This document shows positions 1 to 5,153 of a DNA stretch of 5,167 nucleotides, one piece after another. The DNA comes from Actinomycetota bacterium. GTDB taxonomy: Bacteria > Actinomycetota > Thermoleophilia > Solirubrobacterales > Solirubrobacteraceae. Positions within the stretch are counted from its first letter, which is position 1, and the number at the start of each line of letters is the position of its first letter. Both the position numbers and the translations under genes were made by a program. The stretch spans positions 1 to 5,167 of the forward strand of contig JAHWJM010000218.1 of NCBI GenBank assembly GCA_019348435.1. Reading direction: 5' to 3'. The notes beneath the pieces are model-generated. The model worked only from the letters and a program-made list of their open reading frames with translations. It was not told where the DNA came from and made no database searches.

Positions 1-926
1 AGCCAGGCGAGATCGTCGACCGTCGCCTTGGAGCCCGGGAGTACGACGAGGTCGGGCCGGCCGACCTCGTCGGGCCGGGTCACGAAGCGCACCTGGACCG
101 ACGGCTCCTGAAGGAGGGGGTCGAGGTCGGTGAAGTTCGCAATGCGCGGGAAGTGCACGACGGCCACGTCGACGGACGCGCCGGGGCGGTGCGGCGGCGG
201 TCGGTCGAGGGCCAGCGAGTCCTCGGCGTCGATGGAGAGATCCTCGGCGAACGGCAGCACGCCGAGCACCGGCCGTCCCGTCAAGGCCGTGATCTGCTCC
301 AGACCGGGCGCGAGGAGCGCCCGGTCGCCGCGGAACTTGTTGATGACGAAGGCGGCGATGTGGCGCTGATCCTCAGGCGCCAGCGCCGCGATGGTGCCCA
401 GCAGCGAGGCGAAGACACCACCCCGGTCGATGTCCCCGACCAGGATCACCGGCAGCCCCGCCCCGCGCGCGAGGCCCATGTTCGTCAGATCCGCAGCGCG
501 CAGGTTGATCTCGGCGGGGCTGCCGGCGCCCTCGCACACCACGACGTCGTAGCGGGCGCGAAGCTCGGCGAGCGCCTCGGCGACGACAGGCCGCAGCTCG
601 CCCTTGAGCTCGTGGTAGCTGCGCGCACCGACGTGCGCGTACGGCCGGCCCATGACGATGACCTGGCTGTGGCGCTCGCCGGAGGGCTTGATGAGGATCG
701 GGTTCATCGCGACCTCGGGCTCGACGCCCGCGGCTGCGGCCTGCATCGCCTGCGCGCGGCCGATCTCGAAGCCGCCGTGCGCGACGACCGAATTCAGCGC
801 CATGTTCTGGGCCTTGAACGGCGCGACGCTGACGCCCTTGCGCCGCAGCCAGCGACAGAGGCCCGCAGTGACCACCGATTTGCCGGCATCCGAGTGCGTG
901 CCGGCGACGAGGAGGGCGCCCTTCAT
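1..926 (-). CDS. cobQ: Cobyric acid synthase CobQ/CbiP, 3' end cut by window edge
   Basis: This cytoplasmic enzyme uses ATP and glutamine to amidate four side chains (b, d, e, g) of adenosylcobyrinic acid a,c-diamide, giving adenosylcobyric acid. I translated the complementary strand from ATG at 926 and found 308 uninterrupted codons to the left edge. The N-terminal synthetase domain has a nucleotide-binding loop GTHSDAGKS (residues 9-17), then APFKAQNMALNS (35-46), MNPILIKP (74-81), CEGAGSPAEINL (131-142), GDIDRGGVF (164-172) and INKFRGD (195-201). All are typical of CobQ/CbiP, and the order separates it from cobyrinate diamide synthase CobB. The glutamine-amidotransferase domain begins near residue 250 and includes LPGSKATVDDLAW (296-308). 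The catalytic Cys and His lie beyond the window, out of about 480-500 residues expected. The ATG overlaps the cobD stop as ATGA, so translation is probably coupled. Identity is very secure. Confidence 0.96.
   Translation of the reverse strand, partial: MKGALLVAGTHSDAGKSVVTAGLCRWLRRKGVSVAPFKAQNMALNSVVAHGGFEIGRAQAMQAAAAGVEPEVAMNPILIKPSGERHSQVIVMGRPYAHVGARSYHELKGELRPVVAEALAELRARYDVVVCEGAGSPAEINLRAADLTNMGLARGAGLPVILVGDIDRGGVFASLLGTIAALAPEDQRHIAAFVINKFRGDRALLAPGLEQITALTGRPVLGVLPFAEDLSIDAEDSLALDRPPPHRPGASVDVAVVHFPRIANFTDLDPLLQEPSVQVRFVTRPDEVGRPDLVVLPGSKATVDDLAW
923..926 (-). other. ATGA stop/start overlap, cobD to cobQ
   Basis: On the minus strand the four bases read ATGA: ATG (926-924) starts cobQ and TGA (925-923) ends cobD. 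Overlaps of this kind usually mean translational coupling by ribosome reinitiation. It also fixes the cobQ start, since the conserved GTHSDAGKS loop begins only eight residues later. Confidence 0.85.
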
Positions 927-1870
927 CCGGTGGGCCGCCCGCGCACGACGCTGAGACCTCCGCGGATCGCGGCGCACACGAGTGCCGTCACGGCGCCGAC
1001 GGTCGAGGACAGCCGCACCGCTCTTCGCACGTCGGCGGCGATCGGCGGGGGGCCAACGCCGATCGCGGGACGCAGCTCGGCGGCACCGGCGTAGGCGAGC
1101 GCCCCCCCGAGGCGCACGCCCAGCGCACCGGCGAACCCGGCCTCGATCCGGCCGGCGTTGGGGCTCGGATGGCGGGCACCGTCGCGCCGGACGGTTGCCC
1201 ACGTCGTGCGTGGCGCACCGCCGACGACCGGGGCGCACAGCGCCGTCAGTCCGGCCGCCAGGCGCGCCGGCGCCCAGTTGACCGCGTCGTCGAGCCGCGC
1301 CGCCGCCCAGCCGAAGTCGCGGTAGCGCGCGCTGCGATGGCCGACCATCGCGTCCAGGGTGTTCGCCGCGCGGTAGGCCGTGACGCCGCCGGGGCCGGCG
1401 ATCGCGCCCCACAGCAGGGCGCCGACGACGGCGTCGCTCGTGTTTTCGGCGACCGACTCCACCGCGGCGCGTGAGAGGCCTGCCGCGTCCAGCGCGTGAG
1501 GATCGCGCCCGCAGAGCGACGGCAGCGTCGCGCGCGCGGCATCGAGGTCGCCCGCGTCGACCTGATCGGCTAGGCGGCCCGCGACGCGGGTGAGCGAGCG
1601 CCCGCCGAGCGACGCCCAGGTGACCATCGCGAGCACGGCCGACCGGCTCGCGCCGGCGCGGGCCGCGCCGCGCGCCACAAGCTCACCGCCCGCCGCGGCG
1701 AGACCGACGAGCAACGCCGCGTAGGCGATGCCGCGCGATCGCGTCGGGGCGTAGGCGGCGGCTTCCGCGCGTTGCGCCAGCTGTCCGAAGCCGGCGACCG
1801 GATGCAGCCGTCGCGGATCGCCGAGCAGGAGGTCGGCGACGTAGCCGCCGGCGAGGGCCGTGCCGCTCAC
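923..1870 (-). CDS. cobD: Adenosylcobinamide-phosphate synthase CobD/CbiB
   Basis: This membrane protein joins (R)-1-amino-2-propanol, or its O-phosphate, to the propionate f side chain of adenosylcobyric acid, giving adenosylcobinamide (phosphate). The product is 315 residues, normal for the family. Family motifs in order are DLLLGDPRRLHPV (13-25), CGRDPHALD (120-128), ESVAENTSDAVV (138-149), YRAANTLDAMVGH (166-178), FGWAAARLDDAVNWAPARL (186-204) and RRDGARHPSPNAG (228-240). Hydrophobic Ala/Leu/Val stretches near 47-65, 77-90, 143-165 and 205-217 are probable membrane segments. The start is GTG (1870-1868), 4-base overlapped with the stop of the upstream phosphatase gene. It places the DLLLGDP motif about 12 residues in, as usual for the family. 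CobQ, which makes its substrate, is encoded immediately downstream. The symbol follows Pseudomonas/actinobacterial usage; enteric CobD is a different enzyme (threonine-phosphate decarboxylase). Confidence 0.95.
   Translation of the reverse strand: MSGTALAGGYVADLLLGDPRRLHPVAGFGQLAQRAEAAAYAPTRSRGIAYAALLVGLAAAGGELVARGAARAGASRSAVLAMVTWASLGGRSLTRVAGRLADQVDAGDLDAARATLPSLCGRDPHALDAAGLSRAAVESVAENTSDAVVGALLWGAIAGPGGVTAYRAANTLDAMVGHRSARYRDFGWAAARLDDAVNWAPARLAAGLTALCAPVVGGAPRTTWATVRRDGARHPSPNAGRIEAGFAGALGVRLGGALAYAGAAELRPAIGVGPPPIAADVRRAVRLSSTVGAVTALVCAAIRGGLSVVRGRPTG
1867..1870 (-). other. GTGA stop/start overlap, cobC-like gene to cobD
   Basis: The minus strand reads GTGA: GTG (1870-1868) starts cobD and TGA (1869-1867) ends the phosphatase gene. 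It is the same arrangement as at the cobD-cobQ junction but with a GTG start, and again suggests coupled translation. Confidence 0.8.
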
Positions 1871-2439
1871 CGGCCGGCCTCGCAGTTGACCCGCGTGAGC
1901 GTCCAGCGCCCGTCGCTGGCGTGCAGCTCCGTGATCGACAGCGGCGCGGCATCGACGCGCCAGAAGGTCTGCAGCGGCGCGCCGAGCGCGTGCACGATCG
2001 CGGCCTTGACGACGCCGCCGTGGGTGATCGCGACTGCGCCGCCCTCGCGTGCCGCCTGGTCATCCAGCCATGAGCCGACCCGCGCGACGAACTTCGCGTG
2101 GCTTTCGCCGCCGTGCGGCCTTGCGCTCGGATCGGTCATCCACGTGCTCACGCCGCGCGGATCGGCGGCCGCGACGCTCTCGAGCGTGCGTCCGGCCCAG
2201 CTTCCGAAATCGCATTCCCCGAGGGCGGCCTGGAGCCTGGGTCCCTCGAGCCCCGCCCCCTGCGCCGTCTGCACGCAGCGCCGCGCCGGGCTGCAGAGGA
2301 CGTCGTAGCCCCGGGGGATCGCGGATGCGAGCCGGCCGGCGTCCGCGCGCCCCCGCTCGTCGAGCGGCTCGTCGAGCGGGAAGGCGAAGCTCCGCGTCGC
2401 GCTCGTCGGTGCATGGCGTACGAGAAGCAGCCTTCTCAC
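1867..2439 (-). CDS. cobC: Histidine-phosphatase family protein, probable alpha-ribazole phosphatase (CobC-like)
   Basis: It probably removes the 5'-phosphate from alpha-ribazole phosphate or adenosylcobalamin 5'-phosphate late in B12 assembly. From GTG at 2439 the product is 190 residues, close to the roughly 200 of known CobC. The phosphohistidine signature is LLLVRHAPT (4-12), with RHA replacing the usual RHG. It is followed by LDERGRADAGRL (26-37), CSPARRCVQTA (49-59), GECDFGSWAG (74-83), HGGES (109-113) and ITHGGVVKA (138-146). His9, Arg8, Arg53 and His140 fit the catalytic pocket. The frame stays open upstream to 2610, but that stretch is the riboswitch and its leader, so those 57 codons are almost certainly untranslated. 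A TTG at 2454 is an alternative start. GTG gives the typical MRRLLLVRH start and overlaps the stop of a 7-codon leader ORF. The fold is certain; the substrate is inferred from neighbours. In some species cobC names an unrelated gene. Confidence 0.86.
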   Translation of the reverse strand: MRRLLLVRHAPTSATRSFAFPLDEPLDERGRADAGRLASAIPRGYDVLCSPARRCVQTAQGAGLEGPRLQAALGECDFGSWAGRTLESVAAADPRGVSTWMTDPSARPHGGESHAKFVARVGSWLDDQAAREGGAVAITHGGVVKAAIVHALGAPLQTFWRVDAAPLSITELHASDGRWTLTRVNCEAGR

Positions 2440-2459
2440 GCTACGACCGGCCAATGCAT
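2436..2459 (-). CDS. Possible 7-codon leader ORF coupled to the phosphatase gene
   Basis: ATG at 2459-2457 opens a reading frame encoding MHWPVVA and ending in TGA (2438-2436). A strong Shine-Dalgarno GGAGG lies six bases upstream, the best RBS in the window. The stop overlaps the GTG (2439-2437) of the phosphatase gene as GTGA, the same geometry as the downstream gene junctions. The GTG has no RBS of its own, so ribosomes finishing this ORF could reinitiate there. The peptide itself resembles nothing I know and probably has no function as a product. Alternatives are that the phosphatase starts at TTG 2454, 11 bases after the same RBS, or that a 1-base indel has separated ATG from the main frame. 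Confidence 0.45.
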   Translation of the reverse strand: MHWPVVA

Positions 2460-2465
2460 CGCGTT

Positions 2466-2470
2466 CCTCC
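2466..2470 (-). promoter_or_regulatory. Shine-Dalgarno GGAGG of the riboswitch-controlled operon
   Basis: The minus strand reads GGAGG, then AACGCG, then ATG (2459). Spacing is 6 bases to the leader-ORF ATG, 11 to the TTG at 2454 and 26 to the phosphatase GTG at 2439. It is the only good Shine-Dalgarno before the operon, and its first three bases can be taken up in the hairpin just upstream. Confidence 0.75.
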
Positions 2471-2490
2471 GTGGGATCAAGCGTCCCGGA
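2468..2490 (-). promoter_or_regulatory. RBS-occluding hairpin, probable riboswitch expression platform
   Basis: On the minus-strand RNA, UCCGGGA (2490-2484) can pair with UCCC-AC-GGA (2476-2468). This gives seven Watson-Crick pairs with a 2-base bulge (2472-2471) and a 7-base loop. The 3' arm includes the first GGA of the GGAGG Shine-Dalgarno. It lies 12 bases after the aptamer, and no U-tract follows. That fits translational rather than terminator control, as commonly reported for cobalamin riboswitches in GC-rich bacteria. The pairing was found by eye; no energies were computed. Confidence 0.5.
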
Positions 2491-2502
2491 TCTGGAAGGC
2501 CT

Positions 2503-2597
2503 CGTGGCGGACGAGTTCCTGACTTCCGGATCTGCCTCGACCCGGTCACAGTGGCGCGACCGTCCCGGAGTCCCACCGGCTTCCTCGCACCGCCACG
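2503..2597 (-). promoter_or_regulatory. Cobalamin riboswitch aptamer, compact form
   Basis: The minus-strand RNA carries the B12-aptamer core: GAGGAAGCCGGTG, then CGGTCGCGCCACTGTGACCG, then GGAAGTCAGGA. All core helices can be drawn. The closing P2 is CGTGGCGG (2597-2590) with CCGCCACG (2510-2503). P3 is GCGAG (2588-2584) with CTCGT (2515-2511). P4 is CCGG (2579-2576) with CCGG (2568-2565). P5 is CGGTC (2562-2558) with GACCG (2547-2543), looped by GCGCCACTGT. P6 is GGTC (2542-2539) with GATC (2532-2529), one G-U pair and a 6-base loop. The long side domain that usually extends P6 is absent. Cobalamin binding is expected to lower expression of the cobC-cobD-cobQ operon; the ligand form (adenosyl, methyl or hydroxo) cannot be told from sequence alone. 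Confidence 0.92.
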
Positions 2598-2608
2598 CTG
2601 ACGATCGC

Positions 2609-2614
2609 ACTCTA
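2609..2614 (-). promoter_or_regulatory. Candidate -10 element TAGAGT for the riboswitch operon
   Basis: The minus strand reads TAGAGT (2614-2609), matching the TANNNT pattern. Transcription would start near 2602, about five bases before the riboswitch closing helix at 2597, which is where a start is needed. I see no convincing -35 hexamer 16-19 bases upstream. That is common in actinobacteria but leaves the call tentative. Confidence 0.45.
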
Positions 2615-2618
2615 CTGT
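2613..2618 (+). promoter_or_regulatory. Candidate -10 element TACTGT for bluB-cobT
   Basis: The plus strand reads TACTGT, a TANNNT match, ending seven bases before the GTG at 2626. A start site at about 2625-2626 would make a leaderless mRNA, which agrees with the absence of any Shine-Dalgarno before that GTG. It shares two bases with the opposing -10 on the minus strand. No clear -35 is visible. Confidence 0.4.
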
Positions 2619-2625
2619 TCCTCGC

Positions 2626-4413
2626 GTGGCCGCCGGAGACCGAATCGCCCGTCCTGCGACGCCGCCGGGGTTCGACGCATCACGAGCGGCCGATCGGGCG
2701 GCGGCGCCGCAGGGGTGGCGGTACCCGCAGGACGCGCGGGACGCAGTCCACCGCGTGATCGCCGAACGCCGCGACATTCGCCGCTTCCGTGCCGAGGAGG
2801 TTGCGGACGAGGTATTGCGCAGCGTGCTCGAGGCGGCGCATCGCGCGCCGTCGGTCGGGCTCATGCAGCCGTGGCGGATGATCGTCGTGCGCGACCGCAC
2901 GACGCGTATCCAGGTGCGCCAGCTCGCCCAGCGCGAGCGCCTGCGCCAAGCGGACCGCTTCGACGAGCGCGCCCGCCAGTTCCTCGACCAGAAGATCGAA
3001 GGCGTCGTCGAGGCGCCGCTGGGCATCGTGGTGTGCTGTGACCACGGCGACGACGCCGTCGAGGTGCTCGGCCGCGGGACGATCCGCCAGACCGACGTCT
3101 ACAGCACGGCCTGCGCGATCGAGAACCTGTGGCTCGCGGCGCGCGCCGAAGGGCTCGGCGTCGGCTGGGTGAGCTTCTACCGGCCCGAAGACCTCCGCGG
3201 GCTGCTCGGGATTCCGGAGCGCGTCGAGCCGATGGCCTACCTCTGCGTCGGCTGGCCCGACGAGCGTCCCGAGCGGCCGGGGCTCGAAGCCGTCGGTTGG
3301 GCTTCGCGCCTCCCACTCGAGCAGGTCGTGATGCACGAGCGGTGGAGCGACGGGCCCGCTGCGCCGACGCCGCCCGCCGCGACGCCGGCCGCAACGGCCG
3401 CCGGGCCGGACCGCGCCGCGGCAATCATGGTGCGCGATCGGCTCGATCAGCTCGTCAAGCCGGCCGGCAGCCTCGGAGCGCTCGAGGCCATGATCGAGCG
3501 CTGGGCCGCTGTCACCGGCGGCCCGCCGCCCCAGAACCTGCGGGCGGGCGTGCTGGTGTGCGCCGCCGATCACGGCCACGTTGGCCACGGGACGAGCATG
3601 TTCGACAGCGACGTCTCGGCACAGGTCGCCGCAGCCGCGGCGCGCGGTGACAGCGCCGTCGGCGTTCTCGCGCGCGCCGGCGGCCACGACCTGCTCGTCG
3701 CGGACGTCGGCCTCGCCGGCCCGACGCCGCAGGGCGTGCGCGACGCGAAGGTGGCGACCGGCAGCGCCGACCTTCTGGCGGGCTCGGCGCTGGACGGCGC
3801 GCAGGTGTCCGATGCGCTGGCCGCCGGCGCGGCGCTGGCGGGGCAGCTTGCGGACGGCGGTGCCGCCTGCCTCGTGCTCGGCGAGATCGGCATCGGCAAC
3901 ACGACGACCGCCGCCGCCCTCGTCTGCGCGCTGACGGGTGCCAGCGCCGCTCAGACGGTCGGTCGCGGGACCGGAATGGACGCGGCCGGCGTGGCGCGCA
4001 AGCAGGCGGTGGTCGCCGCTGCGATCGAGTGCCACGGCGCGCCCCTAGATGCCCGCGCCGCGCTCGAGGCGGTCGGCGGACTAGAGCTCGTGGCGCTGAC
4101 GGGGGCGGTCCTCGAGGCGGCGCGCCGACGCCTGCCTGTCGTGCTCGACGGCTACGCAACCGCCGCGGCCGCGCTCGCGGCGGCGGCCCTCGAGCCTGCC
4201 GCCGGCGAGGTGCTCTTCGCCAGCCACCGGTCGGCGGAGCCCGCGCACGACCTCGTCCTTACGGAGCTCGGGCTGGAGCCGCTGCTCGACCTAAGGCTGC
4301 GCCTCGGCGAGGCCTCTGGCGCCCTGCTGGCTTTACCAATCATCGCCGCAGGCGGTCACCTGTACCGTGAGATGGCGACGTTCGTCGAGGCCGGCGTCGC
4401 ACGCCGGCCGTAG
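2626..4413 (+). CDS. bluB-cobT: BluB-CobT fusion: 5,6-dimethylbenzimidazole synthase / NaMN:DMB phosphoribosyltransferase
   Basis: This 595-residue protein has two enzymes in one chain. Residues about 35-240 are BluB, a nitroreductase-fold enzyme that breaks down FMNH2 with O2 to make DMB. Its motifs are ERRDIRRFR (47-55), AHRAPSVGLMQPW (71-83), GRGTIRQTDVYSTACAIENL (149-168), GVGWVSFYRPE (178-188) and AYLCVGWP (204-211). Asp50 and Ser183 match, by remembered alignment, the Asp32 and Ser167 important in Sinorhizobium BluB. An Ala/Pro/Thr linker fills about 241-262. Residues about 263-595 are CobT, which moves phosphoribose from NaMN to DMB to give alpha-ribazole 5'-phosphate. Its motifs are KPAGSLGALE (278-287), AADHGHVGHG (313-322), LGEIGIGNTTTAA (418-430), SHRSAEPAHDLVLTELGLEP (533-552) and LRLGEASGALLALP (558-571). 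Glu562 is the likely catalytic base (Salmonella Glu317). The GTG start lacks an RBS, and residues 1-30 are unconserved, so GTG 2755 is a weaker alternative. cobS follows after 17 bases. Confidence 0.95.
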   Translation: MAAGDRIARPATPPGFDASRAADRAAAPQGWRYPQDARDAVHRVIAERRDIRRFRAEEVADEVLRSVLEAAHRAPSVGLMQPWRMIVVRDRTTRIQVRQLAQRERLRQADRFDERARQFLDQKIEGVVEAPLGIVVCCDHGDDAVEVLGRGTIRQTDVYSTACAIENLWLAARAEGLGVGWVSFYRPEDLRGLLGIPERVEPMAYLCVGWPDERPERPGLEAVGWASRLPLEQVVMHERWSDGPAAPTPPAATPAATAAGPDRAAAIMVRDRLDQLVKPAGSLGALEAMIERWAAVTGGPPPQNLRAGVLVCAADHGHVGHGTSMFDSDVSAQVAAAAARGDSAVGVLARAGGHDLLVADVGLAGPTPQGVRDAKVATGSADLLAGSALDGAQVSDALAAGAALAGQLADGGAACLVLGEIGIGNTTTAAALVCALTGASAAQTVGRGTGMDAAGVARKQAVVAAAIECHGAPLDARAALEAVGGLELVALTGAVLEAARRRLPVVLDGYATAAAALAAAALEPAAGEVLFASHRSAEPAHDLVLTELGLEPLLDLRLRLGEASGALLALPIIAAGGHLYREMATFVEAGVARRP

Positions 4414-4416
4414 GAG
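4413..4416 (+). promoter_or_regulatory. Shine-Dalgarno GGAG overlapping the bluB-cobT stop
   Basis: The sequence TAGGAG joins the TAG stop of bluB-cobT (4411-4413) to a GGAG motif. It lies 5 bases before an ATC codon (4422) and 14 before the TTG (4431), both in frame with cobS. The spacing therefore bears on which codon starts cobS. Confidence 0.55.
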
Positions 4417-4430
4417 AACTGATCCGCTCG

Positions 4431-5153
4431 TTGCGACTCGCCGTTGCGTTTCTGACGATCGTCCCGATCAGCCCGCGCGCGAAGACGCCGAGACTCGGCG
4501 CCGCAGCGGCGTGGTTCCCGGCCGTGGGGGCGCTCATAGGCGCACTTGTCGGCACGGTCTACTACGTGTGCCAGCCGACCTTCGGCGCCGGCGTCGCGGC
4601 GATCCTGGCGGTCGCGATGCTGGTCGCCATCACCGGCGGCCTGCACGAGGACGGGCTCGCCGATTGTGCCGACGGGCTCGGTGTCCGCGGAGACCGTGAG
4701 CGGCGCCTGGCGGTCATGCGAGACGCCGCGATCGGCACATTCGGCGCGCTGGCGTTGCTGCTGTGGACGCTGCTCGTCGTCTCTGCGCTCGCCCAGTTCG
4801 ACCGCGAGAACGCGCTTCGCACGCTCGTGGTGGCAGCATCGACAAGTCGCTGGTCGGCGCTCGTCCACGCGTTGGCGGCGCCGCCCGCGCGACGCGACGG
4901 GCTCGGCGCCGGCTTCATCGTCGGTCCTGCGGCCTGCGTCGTCGCAGGCGCAACGGCAGCAGCGATGTCGCTCGCGCTCGCCGGCGTTGCTCGGGGCCTC
5001 GTCGCGCTCGGCCTCGCGATCGCGATCGCGTTGCTCCTCGCGGTCTGGGCGCGCGCCACCATCGGTGGACGGACCGGCGACACACTCGGCGCAACCATCG
5101 CCCTTACGGAGGCCGCCGTCATCGTCGCGCTGCTCGGACTCGTGTCTCACTGA
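4431..5153 (+). CDS. cobS: Adenosylcobinamide-GDP ribazoletransferase (cobalamin synthase) CobS
   Basis: This integral membrane enzyme joins adenosylcobinamide-GDP to alpha-ribazole (phosphate), the final condensation of the cobalamin lower ligand. From TTG 4431 the product is 240 residues, near the usual 245-260. Family motifs are AFLTIVP (6-12), TGGLHEDGLADCADGLG (68-84), whose acidic residues likely bind metal, AVMRDAAIGTFGAL (94-107) and GGRTGDTLGA (212-221). Hydrophobic stretches near 24-45, 53-68, 103-122, 160-184, 187-206 and 222-237 are probable membrane helices. It is 17 bases downstream of bluB-cobT, whose CobT half makes its substrate. The start is uncertain: TTG 4431 sits 14 bases after GGAG. 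The in-frame ATC 4422 would be optimally spaced and gives an N-terminus, M-R-S-L-R-L-A-V-A-F-L-T, closer to family length, but ATC starts are very rare. No terminator is visible in the 14 bases after the stop. Confidence 0.94.
   Translation: MRLAVAFLTIVPISPRAKTPRLGAAAAWFPAVGALIGALVGTVYYVCQPTFGAGVAAILAVAMLVAITGGLHEDGLADCADGLGVRGDRERRLAVMRDAAIGTFGALALLLWTLLVVSALAQFDRENALRTLVVAASTSRWSALVHALAAPPARRDGLGAGFIVGPAACVVAGATAAAMSLALAGVARGLVALGLAIAIALLLAVWARATIGGRTGDTLGATIALTEAAVIVALLGLVSH

Noticed and set aside
153..1094. Open 313-codon plus-strand frame opposite cobQ and the end of cobD
   Set aside because: Arg/Ala/Asp-rich with no recognisable motif. It is antisense to an intact cobQ frame with strong family motifs, and long antisense frames are expected at this GC content.
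2440..2610. 57-codon N-terminal extension of the phosphatase, starting at 2610
   Set aside because: The extension would translate the riboswitch and RBS hairpin, has no phosphatase homology, and the conserved domain starts right after GTG 2439.
2436..3026. Minus-strand frame of 196 codons ending in the leader ORF
   Set aside because: Only its last seven codons follow an RBS. The rest runs antisense to bluB and through the riboswitch, so I keep just the 7-codon ORF as a candidate.
2680..4035. Open 451-codon minus-strand frame opposite bluB-cobT
   Set aside because: Low-complexity His/Arg/Ala/Gly composition without domains. It mirrors codon bias of the well-supported bluB-cobT gene on the other strand.
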